Origin: an uncultured Porticoccus sp.
Lineage (GTDB): Bacteria; Pseudomonadota; Gammaproteobacteria; Pseudomonadales; Porticoccaceae
Assembly: GCF_913061305.1 (NCBI RefSeq)
Contig: NZ_CAJXST010000002.1
Coordinates: 62,001 to 126,000 of the forward strand
Direction of reading: 5' to 3'
DNA length: 64,000 bases
Below the pieces are notes generated by a model. That model worked only from the letters and a program-made list of their open reading frames with translations. It was not told the origin of the DNA and did no database searches. Position numbers and translations under genes: made by a program. This document shows positions 24,192 through 32,334 of the stretch, piece after piece (positions within the stretch are counted from its first letter, which is position 1; the number at the start of each line of letters is the position of its first letter).

Positions 24192-24848
24192 TCAGTCCCT
24201 GTTATTGAGCCATCGGCGACCTATCCAGTAGTCTGCACTGCAGAAGCGGCCGCCGCCCGTAAAAAACAGTGACAGCAGCATGATTAAGTAGGTGGCCGCA
24301 AACTCGATGCCATTGTTCAGAATGACAATGTTGCCCTTGCCGGTAAGCCAGGAGTAGTTGCCGTGTTCCCTAAGAAGTTGCCTGGCAGCTGACAATCGTT
24401 CACCCACTGCCTCGCTGTTTTCGAGACTCTGCTCCGCTGCCGGTATACCGATGGCGGCCAGGGGAAGTGCCATGCTGGTTGACGGGTCCGAGGGGGCAAT
24501 CGCGAACCAGCCGTTTTGCCAGTGAACCGCAAAGGCGGCCACCAACATGGTGGCCATCAGCGGGATAGCAATCAGCCGTGTCCCCAGCCCGAACAACAGC
24601 AGGAATCCGCCAACCAGCTCTGTGGCGGTGGCCAGAACTGCCATCAGCCAGGGGAGAGGCAGCCCCAGCCCCCAGTCCGGGTTGCCCATCCAGCTGACTG
24701 TGCTATCGAAGGCGAGCAGTTTGGTCAGGCCTGCCGTGATGAAAATCGGTGCCAGAAAAAACCGTAACAGCAGTGGGGCAATAAAATCGGCTTTTCCGGT
24801 TGCGTCGAGTCCTCTGCGAACCCTGTCAATGAATGGCGCTGTGCTCAT
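24192..24848 (-). CDS. DoxX-family membrane protein (HvfD-like)
   Basis: 218 residues with about four membrane spans. The start LLLRFFLAPIFITAGLTKLLAF and later ATATELVGGFLLLFGLGTRL are typical DoxX. A loop of about 50 residues (SDPSTSMALPLAAIG to NYSWLTGKGN) separates the last two spans. DoxX proteins often occur as the last gene of hvfABCD (bufferin) operons. Here it lies 100 bp downstream of the EGKCG-repeat gene, but the HvfB/HvfC enzyme genes that should lie between are missing. Function of DoxX in such operons is not settled. Confidence 0.9.
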   Translation of the reverse strand: MSTAPFIDRVRRGLDATGKADFIAPLLLRFFLAPIFITAGLTKLLAFDSTVSWMGNPDWGLGLPLPWLMAVLATATELVGGFLLLFGLGTRLIAIPLMATMLVAAFAVHWQNGWFAIAPSDPSTSMALPLAAIGIPAAEQSLENSEAVGERLSAARQLLREHGNYSWLTGKGNIVILNNGIEFAATYLIMLLSLFFTGGGRFCSADYWIGRRWLNNRD

Positions 24849-24948
24849 AAGGTCTTACCCATAGAATTGAATATTCGGGAACAGGAAGGATGAAGGGCGA
24901 CCGCTTGGCCGCCCTTCTGGTATGTGAAATTAGCAGGGAGCTGGCGAA

Positions 24949-25281
24949 TTATTTGCCGCCACATTTCCCTTCACCGCACTTTCCTTCACTAGGTTTGCCT
25001 TCCTCAGACTTTGGCGCAGCTTTTCCTTCACCGCATTTCCCTTCGCCGCACTTGCCTTCTTCAGACTTCGGGGCAGCTTTTCCCTCACCACATTTTCCTT
25101 CGCCACACTTACCTTCCCCGGGTTTACCGTCGGCATGTTTGCCAGCAAGCTGGTAGCCATTGCCGAGATCAGTCGCAGCGAAGGGGTTATCGGCCATGCT
25201 GGCCATAGGCAGGATCAGACTGGTGGAGATAAAAGCCATGCCAATAGTCGATTTGAACGTATTTTTTGTCGGTTTTTTCAT
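24949..25281 (-). CDS. EGKCG-repeat exported peptide, HvfA/bufferin-like
   Basis: 110 residues from ATG at 25281, with AAGGAA at 8 nt; an upstream ATG at 25380 lacks this. Signal peptide ends near PMASMA|DNPF. The mature part begins DNPFAATDLGNGYQLAG, typical of HvfA, then carries at least six EGKCG units in two blocks separated by KAAPKSEEGK. Known family members are RiPP precursors whose EGKCG Cys are modified by a DUF692 (MNIO) enzyme to bind copper. No such enzyme, and no DUF2063 partner, is in the window. Upstream are an ECF sigma and anti-sigma, and two matching promoter-like boxes precede this gene. Confidence 0.85.
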   Translation of the reverse strand: MKKPTKNTFKSTIGMAFISTSLILPMASMADNPFAATDLGNGYQLAGKHADGKPGEGKCGEGKCGEGKAAPKSEEGKCGEGKCGEGKAAPKSEEGKPSEGKCGEGKCGGK

Positions 25282-25320
25282 GGTCAGTTCCTTGCTTTGT
25301 TTATGGGTGTCTCCGCATTG

Positions 25321-25347
25321 AGATGCGGTCGGGTATTTTTTGTTACA
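25321..25347 (-). promoter_or_regulatory. ECF-type promoter-like element, proximal copy
   Basis: Reading the minus strand: TGTAAC (25347-25342) followed after 15 nt by GCATCT (25326-25321), 40 nt before the hvfA-like start. Nine bases TGTAACAAA, a central CGAC and the GCATCT box are identical to the distal copy at 25474-25500, and both copies are 27 nt long. TGTAAC resembles -35 boxes of ECF sigma factors (family knowledge). Likely target of the adjacent sigma factor. Confidence 0.55.
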
Positions 25348-25473
25348 TGCAGTAACAGGTTTTGATGACTTATTTTTCAACCGATAACGGGAGCGATTAC
25401 CAGTTACATCCGTTCAATCAGTATTTTCATTAAAAGGGAATACGGAACAAAGGTATTCGGTAATCTGCTTAAT

Positions 25474-25500
25474 AGATGCTGTCGAGGGGGATTTGTTACA
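25474..25500 (-). promoter_or_regulatory. ECF-type promoter-like element, distal copy
   Basis: Minus strand: TGTAAC (25500-25495), 15-nt spacer, GCATCT (25479-25474). It matches the proximal copy in the boxes and in CGAC. Lying downstream of the anti-sigma stop (25539) and 193 nt upstream of the hvfA-like start, it would give a second, longer transcript of that gene. The space 25282-25538 holds these two elements and nothing else recognised. Confidence 0.5.
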
Positions 25501-25538
25501 GATACTTTTGGCGGAGGCGGGGTGTTTTTATCCGGCTA

Positions 25539-25769
25539 TCAGGTGTTTTCATGGGAATGAATACAGTCCATTACTTTGCGCACTTCCTCTTCCGTGGCTT
25601 TGTTGTGCATAAAGGGGATGGCTTTGATCAGCCGGGCCAGCTGTTTGACATAACGGCGGCAGTGTCGACAGAGCAGCAGGTGAATGCGCACGGCGATACG
25701 TGTGGAAACACGCAAATCGCGATCCAGTAATTGATCCGCATTATTCACAAAGTCGCGGCAGCTCAGCAC
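25539..25769 (-). CDS. Anti-sigma factor, zinc-finger (zf-HC2) type
   Basis: 76 residues. Contains the zf-HC2 pattern: a His followed by three residues and CxxC (HLLLCRHCRRY), preceded by a Cys/Asp-rich N-terminus. There is no membrane segment, so it is a short cytoplasmic protein, like those that hold ECF sigma factors inactive. It overlaps the sigma gene by 7 nt. The zinc site suggests release by thiol or metal stress, fitting the copper-related peptide downstream (inference). Confidence 0.85.
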   Translation of the reverse strand: MLSCRDFVNNADQLLDRDLRVSTRIAVRIHLLLCRHCRRYVKQLARLIKAIPFMHNKATEEEVRKVMDCIHSHENT

Positions 25770-26371
25770 TCGCCAGTCTCCTCATAATGGTCTACAAGTT
25801 TGAACAATTGTGTTCTCGCACGGTGCAGGAGCACTCGCGCATTGGCTGAAGAAACCGTCAGCTCGCTACAGATTTCATCAAAAGGCAGCCCACTGGCATC
25901 CCGCATTTCGAGAATACAACGTTGGTTGTCCGGCATGGCGGTTAGCAGTTTTTCCAGACATTCGGCCAGTTGCTCACCGGTCAGCAGGCTCTCGGGAGAA
26001 TCCGTGTGCCAATGGGCCGGTGGGTGCTGCCAGTGACCGCGTTCGGTAAACCTTTGTGCCAGGCTATCTTCCGTATACTGGTTCTCATCGCCGTGATCGC
26101 TGAACAATGATTCCCGCTTCCTCTGACGCAACTGCATTTTTGCTTCATTGATGGCGATGCTGCCCAGCCAGGTGCGGATTGCCGATTTGCCTGCAAAACT
26201 GCTAATGGCCTGGTAGGCCTTGAGCCAGGCATTTTGTACCACTTCTTCGGCTTCGCTGATGCCGACGATAGGTACGGTGAGAGCTATGAGGGCGCGGTGG
26301 TGGTCGCGAACCAATTCTGCAAAAAGTACCGGGTCGCCGGATTTCAGTTGTGCCAGCTTCTCAAGTTCCAC
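25763..26371 (-). CDS. ECF RNA polymerase sigma factor
   Basis: 202 residues with sigma-70 region 2 (FAELVRDHHRALIALTVPIV, SEAEEVVQNAWLKAYQAISSF, IRTWLGSIAINEAKMQLRQR) and region 4 (CLEKLLTAMPDNQRCILEMR, FDEICSELTVSSANARVLLHRA). The linker between regions (about 95-125) is long and His/acid-rich. Typical of group IV factors that answer envelope or metal stress. Overlaps the anti-sigma gene by 7 nt, the common arrangement. No TGTAAC box like those before hvfA was found upstream of 26371, so self-regulation is not evident. Confidence 0.93.
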   Translation of the reverse strand: MELEKLAQLKSGDPVLFAELVRDHHRALIALTVPIVGISEAEEVVQNAWLKAYQAISSFAGKSAIRTWLGSIAINEAKMQLRQRKRESLFSDHGDENQYTEDSLAQRFTERGHWQHPPAHWHTDSPESLLTGEQLAECLEKLLTAMPDNQRCILEMRDASGLPFDEICSELTVSSANARVLLHRARTQLFKLVDHYEETGEC

Positions 26372-26611
26372 GCGTTTACGTACCTTATTGATTTTTCGGT
26401 CTGGTGCTACATAACCAGACCGAGTTTAACTGTTGCCAAGCCTAATCCAAAGGCGGTGATAAAAACTATTGGTTTACGATAAAAAGTACGCAGCCAGTCT
26501 GATGAGGATGAATGTCGGTATTCGCACTCCGCCAGAAGATGGTTGGTCGCGACAGGCTGAACTGATCGGGACATATCAGCGTACACTCCCCCATCAAAAG
26601 AGGATCATGCG

Positions 26612-26773
26612 ATGCCCCCACCTTCTGAACAAATTATTGAAAGGTTGCCCTGCCGGGGCTGTATGCGGGATTGCCCGTATTTCTCTGTCTGCGATGGCAA
26701 GCTCTGGCGCATGCCGATTGATCGACAGGGGGCTCAGGCAGGCGATGAGGAAGATGTCCAGCCGGGTAGTTGA
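26612..26773 (+). CDS. Small Cys-rich protein
   Basis: 53 residues from ATG at 26612. Four Cys in the first half (C14, C17, C21, C27: CRGCMRDCPYFSVCDGK) form a CxxC-x3-C-x5-C pattern that could bind zinc or a cluster. The C-terminus is acidic. The upstream GAGG lies about 9 nt before the ATG. It precedes the SDR gene by 33 nt in the same direction. Too short for most gene callers and I do not recognise a family. An overlapping 113-residue frame (26469-26810) lacks any such feature and is the weaker choice. Confidence 0.55.
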   Translation: MPPPSEQIIERLPCRGCMRDCPYFSVCDGKLWRMPIDRQGAQAGDEEDVQPGS

Positions 26774-26806
26774 TGACCGGTCATATCGGTCACGGGGGGC
26801 GCAGCA

Positions 26807-27532
26807 ATGAGTTCAAAAGCCCTGGTGATCGGTGCCTCCAGTGGCATTGCCCAGCGTTTGATTTGCCGACTAAGCGGGGATCCGCGTATTGCGAGGATTT
26901 ATGCCGTCAGCCGCAGTCCCGCCGAGGTTGGTTTGTCGGCGCGGGTGAACTGGCTGACGTGCGACTATTCAGAGGCGGATATCGCCGAGACTGTTGCACT
27001 GCTCAATGATGAACCCGGTGAGTTTTCACGGGTGTTCATCTGTAACGGTATGCTCCACGAGGGTGACCGGGTTCGTCCCGAAAAGCGGCTTGAAGAGATA
27101 GATTTGTCCAGTGTTGAAGCAGTGTTCAGGACCAATACATTCACACCCCTGTTGTGGTTGAAGCATCTCGTGGGTCCGCTGCGCGGTGAGCAGGTCTGCA
27201 CCCTGGCACTGTTCAGTGCCCGGGTTGGCAGTATCAGTGACAATAAGCTGGGTGGCTGGTACAGCTATCGTGCCTCCAAGGCGGCTCTGAACATGCTGGT
27301 TCAGACCGCTTCAATCGAATATGCCAGGCGGGCAAAAAATGTGCAGTTGGTGGCCTTTCACCCAGGCACCACTGACACAGCGCTGTCCAGACCGTTCCAG
27401 GGCAATGTGCCGACAGGCAAACTGTTTTCTGCCGATTTTGTGGCGGAACAGTTGCTGTCCATTGTTGAAAATATGACACCGGTTGGCCATGCGTTATATC
27501 TTGATTGGCAGGGCAGGGAGATTCCCTGGTGA
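26807..27532 (+). CDS. Short-chain dehydrogenase/reductase
   Basis: 241 residues, Rossmann fold. GASSGIAQRL is the cofactor loop, and S-x12-YxxxK appears as SARVGSISDNKLGGWYSYRASKAAL, with catalytic Ser, Tyr and Lys kept. It resembles the C-factor/CsgA-like SDR group, whose substrates are poorly known. It follows a small Cys-rich gene by 33 nt and faces the histidine kinase gene, 32 bp away. No regulatory signal seen. Confidence 0.9.
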   Translation: MSSKALVIGASSGIAQRLICRLSGDPRIARIYAVSRSPAEVGLSARVNWLTCDYSEADIAETVALLNDEPGEFSRVFICNGMLHEGDRVRPEKRLEEIDLSSVEAVFRTNTFTPLLWLKHLVGPLRGEQVCTLALFSARVGSISDNKLGGWYSYRASKAALNMLVQTASIEYARRAKNVQLVAFHPGTTDTALSRPFQGNVPTGKLFSADFVAEQLLSIVENMTPVGHALYLDWQGREIPW

Positions 27533-27564
27533 GGGGGGCAGGGAATCTCGGCAGTCCGTCAACT

Positions 27565-28911
27565 TCAAGCAGCCAGGCAGGGCAGGCATACGGTTACCAG
27601 CAAGCCGCCCATGGGTGACGGTTTTAATTGCATTTGCCCGTCATACAGTTGGATCAACTCACTGACAATGGCGAGCCCAAGGCCCGAGCCAGAGCGCTGC
27701 TCATCCAGTCGGCCGCCGCGTTGCAAAGCTTCATCACGATCCTGGGAAGACATCCCCGGCCCGTCGTCCATAATGCTGAGGTGCAGGTTGTCAGCCTCAC
27801 TGTACATTGCCATCACCACTTTCGATTTGGCCCAGCGCAATGCGTTTTCCAGTAGATTGCCGACAATTTCCTGTAGGTCCTGGGCATCGATTTGCAATTG
27901 CAGCGGTGGTATTTCGGGTTTTTGAAAGGCGATGTTCTTTCGTTCGGCCAATCGTGAGATACCGTTGAAGACAGGCTCAAGTGCCACCGATAGTGTCACT
28001 CTCGGTCGCAGCACCACTGGGCCAGCGGCGGAAGCCCGGGCCAGGTGGTGTCGCACAGCCTCGTTCAGTCGTTTCAGTTCGGATGCCATGATCTCGCGCT
28101 GACCGGCAGGCAGTTGCTCTGTTGTCGTCATCATTACACTGACAGGCGTTTTGATGGCATGGGCCAGGTTGCCCGCTGCGGTGCGGGCGCGGGACATCAA
28201 CTGCCGGTCGCGTTCCAGTACGGTATTGATGGCAGTTGCCAGATTGTTCAACTCTTCGGGGAGGTCGGTGTCGAGCCGCTCACAGTCACCTCTTTCCACT
28301 GCCTGCAGATTGCTTCGGATACGTCTTAACGGTTCCAGTCCCCAGTGCAACTGACACCAGATGCCCAGCAGCAGCAAGATTCCCAGTGACACTAACGAGA
28401 GCCAGAGCAGTTGCTCAAAGCGGGCCAGTGCGGCATCCACTTCGCTGAGGTCAGCGGCCACGGCAACGTGCAGGGTGACCGGGAGCCTTGGCAGTCGCAC
28501 ATCCCGCTCCAGCTTGCGCAGGGTTTCCCCGTTTGGGCCGGAAATTGTGTTGTATTGCAGTTGCGGGCTTGCTGTCAGGGGCAAGCGCTGATCCCATAGA
28601 GAGCGGGAGGTCAGAACCCGGGAGGCGTTGTCGGAAATCTGCCAATACCAGCCGGAGAACACCTGATCGAAGCGGGCATCGCCGAGTCGCTGGTTGAGGG
28701 CCAGTGTGTCCGTTTGCCGTTCATATTCAATGCCGGCCAAAACCACGTTCAGCAGGGACTCCAGACGTTCATCGAATGCGGTATTGACGGCTTCGCGAAG
28801 ATTGTAGGAGAGCAGCAGACCGGCAACCGGGATAACGAGTACCACCAAAATCAGCGAGGTGGCCAGCATGCGGGAAGCAATCGGCAGTGTGCGCAGGAAG
28901 TGTCGGTTCAT
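27565..28911 (-). CDS. Sensor histidine kinase, PhoQ-like
   Basis: 448 residues from ATG at 28911, which overlaps the response-regulator stop (ATGA); the longer frame to 28962 is inside that gene. Two membrane spans (about 15-37 and 170-192) flank a periplasmic sensor of about 130 residues. Next are a HAMP-like segment, the phospho-acceptor region AGNLAHAIKTPVSVMM, the N box NLLENALRW, G1 DDGPGM and G2 GSGLGLAI. The sequence around the His follows PhoQ-group kinases (HAxKTP). It pairs with the regulator upstream. Ligand not evident. Confidence 0.93.
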   Translation of the reverse strand: MNRHFLRTLPIASRMLATSLILVVLVIPVAGLLLSYNLREAVNTAFDERLESLLNVVLAGIEYERQTDTLALNQRLGDARFDQVFSGWYWQISDNASRVLTSRSLWDQRLPLTASPQLQYNTISGPNGETLRKLERDVRLPRLPVTLHVAVAADLSEVDAALARFEQLLWLSLVSLGILLLLGIWCQLHWGLEPLRRIRSNLQAVERGDCERLDTDLPEELNNLATAINTVLERDRQLMSRARTAAGNLAHAIKTPVSVMMTTTEQLPAGQREIMASELKRLNEAVRHHLARASAAGPVVLRPRVTLSVALEPVFNGISRLAERKNIAFQKPEIPPLQLQIDAQDLQEIVGNLLENALRWAKSKVVMAMYSEADNLHLSIMDDGPGMSSQDRDEALQRGGRLDEQRSGSGLGLAIVSELIQLYDGQMQLKPSPMGGLLVTVCLPCLAA

Positions 28912-29579
28912 GGGTCGGTCGGATGGCCCGGTAAACAGTAGCCCTGTCCCCGCACTGTACAAATTGAGTCGCTGTCCAGTTTTTTCCGCAACCGGCTTAT
29001 CTGTACATCAATGACGTTTGAGTCCGGTTCCTGATCCTGGTCATAAACATGTTCCGAAAGCTCGGTTCGGCTCACCACCCGGGGCGCTGCGTGCATCAGA
29101 TAGGAGAGCAGGCGGAATTCCTGTGCCGATAACGATACCGGCATACCCAGATAGGTGAATCGGCCCGTGTGGGTATCCAGTGTCAGGTCACCCACTGTAA
29201 TAACCGGGTGGGCATGCCCGTGGCTGCGCCGAACCAGGGCCCGCAGGCGGAATAATACCTCGGCCGTTTCAAATGGCTTGGTCACATAATCATCGGCACC
29301 GGCCGAAAACCCCGCGGCTTTGTCTGACCAGCGCTCTCTGGCCGTGAGGATGAGGACCGGCAGATCCATACCGCGGGTGCGCCACCCCGAGAGCCACTGC
29401 ACGCCGTTGCCATCCGGTAGGCCGAGATCGAGGATGATGGCATCGTAGCGCTCGACACTCACCAGAAAATCGGCGGTTTTTCCGTCGGGTGCTATTTCGA
29501 CCAACACATCCACATTCCGCAGAGCTTTGGCGAGTGCCTCCGCAAGGGGTTGGTCATCTTCAACCAAAAGGACTTTCAC
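28908..29579 (-). CDS. OmpR/PhoP-family response regulator
   Basis: 223 residues. Receiver domain: acidic pair EDD, phospho-acceptor in YDAIILDLGLPDGNG, Thr in LILTARERW, and Lys in YVTKPFETAEV. DNA-binding winged helix in the C-terminal half (LTLDTHTGRFTYLG, SAQEFRLLSYLMH, SNVIDVQISRLRKKLD). It is translated with the kinase (4-nt overlap) and overlaps the PepSY gene upstream by 4 nt, forming a three-gene operon PepSY-regulator-kinase. Confidence 0.94.
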   Translation of the reverse strand: MKVLLVEDDQPLAEALAKALRNVDVLVEIAPDGKTADFLVSVERYDAIILDLGLPDGNGVQWLSGWRTRGMDLPVLILTARERWSDKAAGFSAGADDYVTKPFETAEVLFRLRALVRRSHGHAHPVITVGDLTLDTHTGRFTYLGMPVSLSAQEFRLLSYLMHAAPRVVSRTELSEHVYDQDQEPDSNVIDVQISRLRKKLDSDSICTVRGQGYCLPGHPTDP

Positions 29580-29974
29580 TGGCGTGTCATCCCGCGAATA
29601 TTGGTGCCTTCAATACCAATCAGTTCACCCGTGGCGGCATTCACTTCAAATTCCACCACTTGTCCCTGTGGTCCGAGCAGTTCTATTTCGTAGATTATCA
29701 CGCCGTCCTCATCCTCCAGATCCACATCGATGACCTGGCCATCATAGTGGGTGTTAAGGCTTGCCAGAATCTCATTGAGGGGCTTGATTTTGCCCGCTTG
29801 AACATCTTCGTGGAGCCGTCGCCAATCATCATCGTCACTCCAGCCGGGGCCGATAAAGCCCAGTGTCAGAATGGCTGCCAGCAAATAGCGGCCCCTGCAT
29901 CGCGGCGACCGGCGCCGGTGGTGATGGGCGAAAGACAGGTAATACTGGCTGAAAAGATGTTTCATGAAGGACAT
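29576..29974 (-). CDS. PepSY-domain exported protein
   Basis: 132 residues. Long basic N-terminus, one hydrophobic stretch (RGRYLLAAILTLGFIGPGWS) as signal or anchor, then a PepSY-type domain of about 75 residues: LHEDVQAGKIKPLNEILASL, VIDVDLEDEDGVIIYEIELL and GQVVEFEVNAATGELIGIE. PepSY proteins are periplasmic, often upstream of PhoPQ-like kinases, where they may alter sensing. First gene of the operon; overlaps the regulator by 4 nt. Confidence 0.88.
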   Translation of the reverse strand: MSFMKHLFSQYYLSFAHHHRRRSPRCRGRYLLAAILTLGFIGPGWSDDDDWRRLHEDVQAGKIKPLNEILASLNTHYDGQVIDVDLEDEDGVIIYEIELLGPQGQVVEFEVNAATGELIGIEGTNIRGMTRQ

Positions 29975-30129
29975 TCTGCCAAAGAGAACATGAATGAACT
30001 ATGAACATATTACTCAGGGTTATGCAAGGCTGGTTTTGTTACTTTGTCCATCAAGCGGGCAGGTCGTGTTCGGGATTCTTCCCGGTGCTTCACCTGACCC
30101 TGTTTTGATCAATCAATCGGGAGATTTAC

Positions 30130-30591
30130 ATGAAACTGTTACTTACAACGCTGACGATTGCGGCACTGGCTGCGGCTCCTTTTGCCTATACAGCTGATTC
30201 AGCGGGCAATATAAGTCAGGCGATTATAGTCGGCTCAGATTATGGCATTACACATTTCACCAGCATTGAGTTTGAAGGGTCCAAAAGTATGGAAATTGAG
30301 GGCTGGATAGATCAGGACTGGCATGTGGAACTTGAAACCCGTGCCGGTAGTCCAGACGTCGTACATGAGGAACGAGAAAAACGTCTCAACGGTGCCTGGG
30401 GTATGACAGCTGCCGATGTGTTGCTGTATACAAAAGCGGCTGCTGAGGCAGGCATTGTTGACATTGAAGAAGTTAAAATCAATCGAAGAGATAGGATCGA
30501 GGTTGAAGGTGACGATGCGCGCGGTCGCGATCTTGAGGTCTATTTTGAACGAGGTAGCCAGGAGCCCGTTAAAATTAGTCGTGACGACTGA
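30130..30591 (+). CDS. Exported PepSY-like small protein
   Basis: 153 residues with a clear signal peptide (cleavage after PFAYTA). The mature protein alternates acidic strands: SIEFEGSKSMEIEGWIDQDW, VVHEEREKRLNG, then VDIEEVKINRRDRIEVEGDD and RDLEVYFERGSQEPVKISRD. The beta-sheet pattern and acidic character resemble tandem PepSY-type domains (DUF2020-like proteins that bind cations), but this is a fold-level impression. Divergent from the two-component operon with 155 bp between, so it is a good candidate target of the regulator. Confidence 0.75.
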   Translation: MKLLLTTLTIAALAAAPFAYTADSAGNISQAIIVGSDYGITHFTSIEFEGSKSMEIEGWIDQDWHVELETRAGSPDVVHEEREKRLNGAWGMTAADVLLYTKAAAEAGIVDIEEVKINRRDRIEVEGDDARGRDLEVYFERGSQEPVKISRDD

Positions 30592-30633
30592 TCTGGATTG
30601 GGACTCCTGTCTGAAATGACAATAGTTAGAGTC

Positions 30634-30665
30634 AGGCCCGCCAGCCAGTGGCGGGCCTTCTTTAT
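30634..30665 (+). terminator. Rho-independent terminator
   Basis: Perfect 10-bp stem AGGCCCGCCA / TGGCGGGCCT with a 5-nt loop (30634-30658), followed by a T-rich stretch TCTTTATT. It lies 43 nt after the PepSY-like gene and ends it, next to the facing MscS gene stop. Confidence 0.85.
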
Positions 30666-31540
30666 TTCTCGCGGACAGTTTTTTGCTCGGAGGGCTTGCT
30701 GGAAAAGTCGTTGTTGGTGAACACCTCCGAAAGAATGAGCTGTTCAAGATAGCTTCGTTGACCGGCCTTCGTTGGGATTCGGATCACCAGATGAATCTCT
30801 TCGGCTGCCGGCACCTGAATCGTGACCCGAGGATCCACCGACGGCATTTCCAGTCCCCGTCGTTCACCAATTTTGTTCATGTGGCGGCGCACGGACTCCA
30901 GGTAGGGCTGGCAATGCCGGTTGGCCGCTGCGAGAAAGGCCTCCTGTGCAGCGCGCCAGTTATCCTCGCGCATGAAGGGCACGGTGAACACATGGAAGTC
31001 GTACCGCTCGGAAAAGGTTTCGTTGACCACCGGCTCAGAGAGAAATACCGCGTTGGGAATCACGATCACGTGGCCGGTGCGTTGGTGGACGCCGGATCCG
31101 GGGCCCACTTCAAGAATGGTTGTGGTCAACAGGCTCTGGTCGATGACATCTCCGCGAAAATCCTTGATCTGAATCCGGTCGCCAATGTTAAAGGACCCCG
31201 AGCCGCCTTTCAGCAGGGAGCCGGTGATACAGGAGATCAGCTCCTTGGTGGCCACCACAAAGGCCACGGCAATGGCCAGAATCGATAACGCCAGAGTGCG
31301 CAGCTGGTCCCCCCAGATAATCGCCAGACCCAGCAGTATCAACAACAGAAAACCGTTGCGCGTATTGGCCAGCAGGCGACCTTTCAGCTCCGGAGCCTTC
31401 ACTTTGTGACGAATAAAGCGTGCGGTGAGCGTCCTGAGAATAATGATTACCGCCAGCAAAAAACCGGTATTCACCAGCAGCCCTGTCAGCGAGTCTGAAA
31501 GGGTAAAATTTTCGGCTAGAAGTGTTAGCTGATCGAACAT
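30662..31540 (-). CDS. Mechanosensitive ion channel family protein (MscS type)
   Basis: 292 residues from ATG at 31540; a TTG at 31573 gives 11 more residues and has AAGGAGG overlapping it, so the start is uncertain. Three membrane spans (about 20-40, 60-80, 90-110) followed by the beta domain: GGSGSFNIGDRIQIKDFRGDV and VIVIPNAVFLSEPVVN, typical of MscS. C-terminal alpha/beta vestibule region HLVIRIPTKAG. MscS channels release solutes upon hypo-osmotic shock. A second MscS gene lies at 46509. Stands alone. Confidence 0.88.
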   Translation of the reverse strand: MFDQLTLLAENFTLSDSLTGLLVNTGFLLAVIIILRTLTARFIRHKVKAPELKGRLLANTRNGFLLLILLGLAIIWGDQLRTLALSILAIAVAFVVATKELISCITGSLLKGGSGSFNIGDRIQIKDFRGDVIDQSLLTTTILEVGPGSGVHQRTGHVIVIPNAVFLSEPVVNETFSERYDFHVFTVPFMREDNWRAAQEAFLAAANRHCQPYLESVRRHMNKIGERRGLEMPSVDPRVTIQVPAAEEIHLVIRIPTKAGQRSYLEQLILSEVFTNNDFSSKPSEQKTVREK

Positions 31541-31748
31541 ACTATTGCCCAGTGGGTTCAGGCCTCCTTGCAAAAAAGGGGCTGATTAAAATAAAAATGG
31601 ATGATGATTTGTCGCCGATAGCCGGGGGTTTTGCGTCCAACTATTACCGGTCCAATGTCAGCCAGAATATAGTATGAATCCCTGTGTGTATGCCAGATAC
31701 TGATACCCTGGGCCAATGGTGAAGGGCGTTATGGTCGCTTGCCAATTG

Positions 31749-32213
31749 CTATTTTCCGATGTCAGAACAATCCCTTTGGATAGAGTAACTGTGGATAATC
31801 GAGCCTGAACAAACGTCACCGTCTTCATGTCCTTTTAACCACTCTTTCAGAAACTCAATGCGGGCCAGTACGAGCCTGGATTCAAACCCGCTGGCACACA
31901 TCGGGTAAACACTACCGTACTGTAGGCGTTTATCCTCAAGCGGATATTTCATCTCGATATCTGCTTTCAGGCTCTTTTCCCATGCTTTTTGGGAAACTTC
32001 GAGTTTTGTCAAAAATTCAGGGTTTGCTGACTTGTAGGCGTACTTGATTTTTTCAAGCAAGTTCTCAAGTTTGCTTCTCACCGTTAGCAAATTGATACCT
32101 GCACACTGATTTATTTCTGACTGCGTTTGCGCGTTTTCCATGCATGAGGGTAACTCCTTGCCATGAGTCTGAAATGCTATTAACAAAGCGAGAAGGCTAA
32201 ATAAGAACCTCAT
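31749..32213 (-). CDS. LprI-like (DUF1311) exported protein
   Basis: 154 residues. Signal peptide ends near QTHG|KELP. The mature N-terminus has the family pattern CxxAxTQxExNxCA (CMENAQTQSEINQC) and then helices with QKAWEKSLKAD and LQYGSVYPMCASG. Several Cys likely form disulfides. LprI-family proteins include lysozyme inhibitors; many are unknown. It is the last gene of a same-strand AT-rich series (31749-34669). Confidence 0.85.
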   Translation of the reverse strand: MRFLFSLLALLIAFQTHGKELPSCMENAQTQSEINQCAGINLLTVRSKLENLLEKIKYAYKSANPEFLTKLEVSQKAWEKSLKADIEMKYPLEDKRLQYGSVYPMCASGFESRLVLARIEFLKEWLKGHEDGDVCSGSIIHSYSIQRDCSDIGK

Positions 32214-32334
32214 TGTTCAGTTATTCTCCATAAACATAACGTTGCAAATCAGCCCCATGTAGCAGGGAAACACAATATGTCTTGTCAGGCTATTCACCGG
32301 AAGCTGTTTCAGTAAACATTTTATAGGTGATGCT

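Noticed and set aside
24949-25110. Regular DNA repeats that could suggest a CRISPR
   Set aside because: The repeats are short, without unique spacers, and encode EGKCG units. The same holds for the EAA repeats at 13855-13899.
24890-25156. Pro/Ser repeat frame on the plus strand, looking like a repeat protein
   Set aside because: Exact antisense of the EGKCG-repeat gene, whose signal peptide and RBS are convincing.
26469-26810. 113-codon frame before the SDR gene
   Set aside because: Overlaps the better supported Cys-rich ORF in another frame and lacks an RBS or motif.
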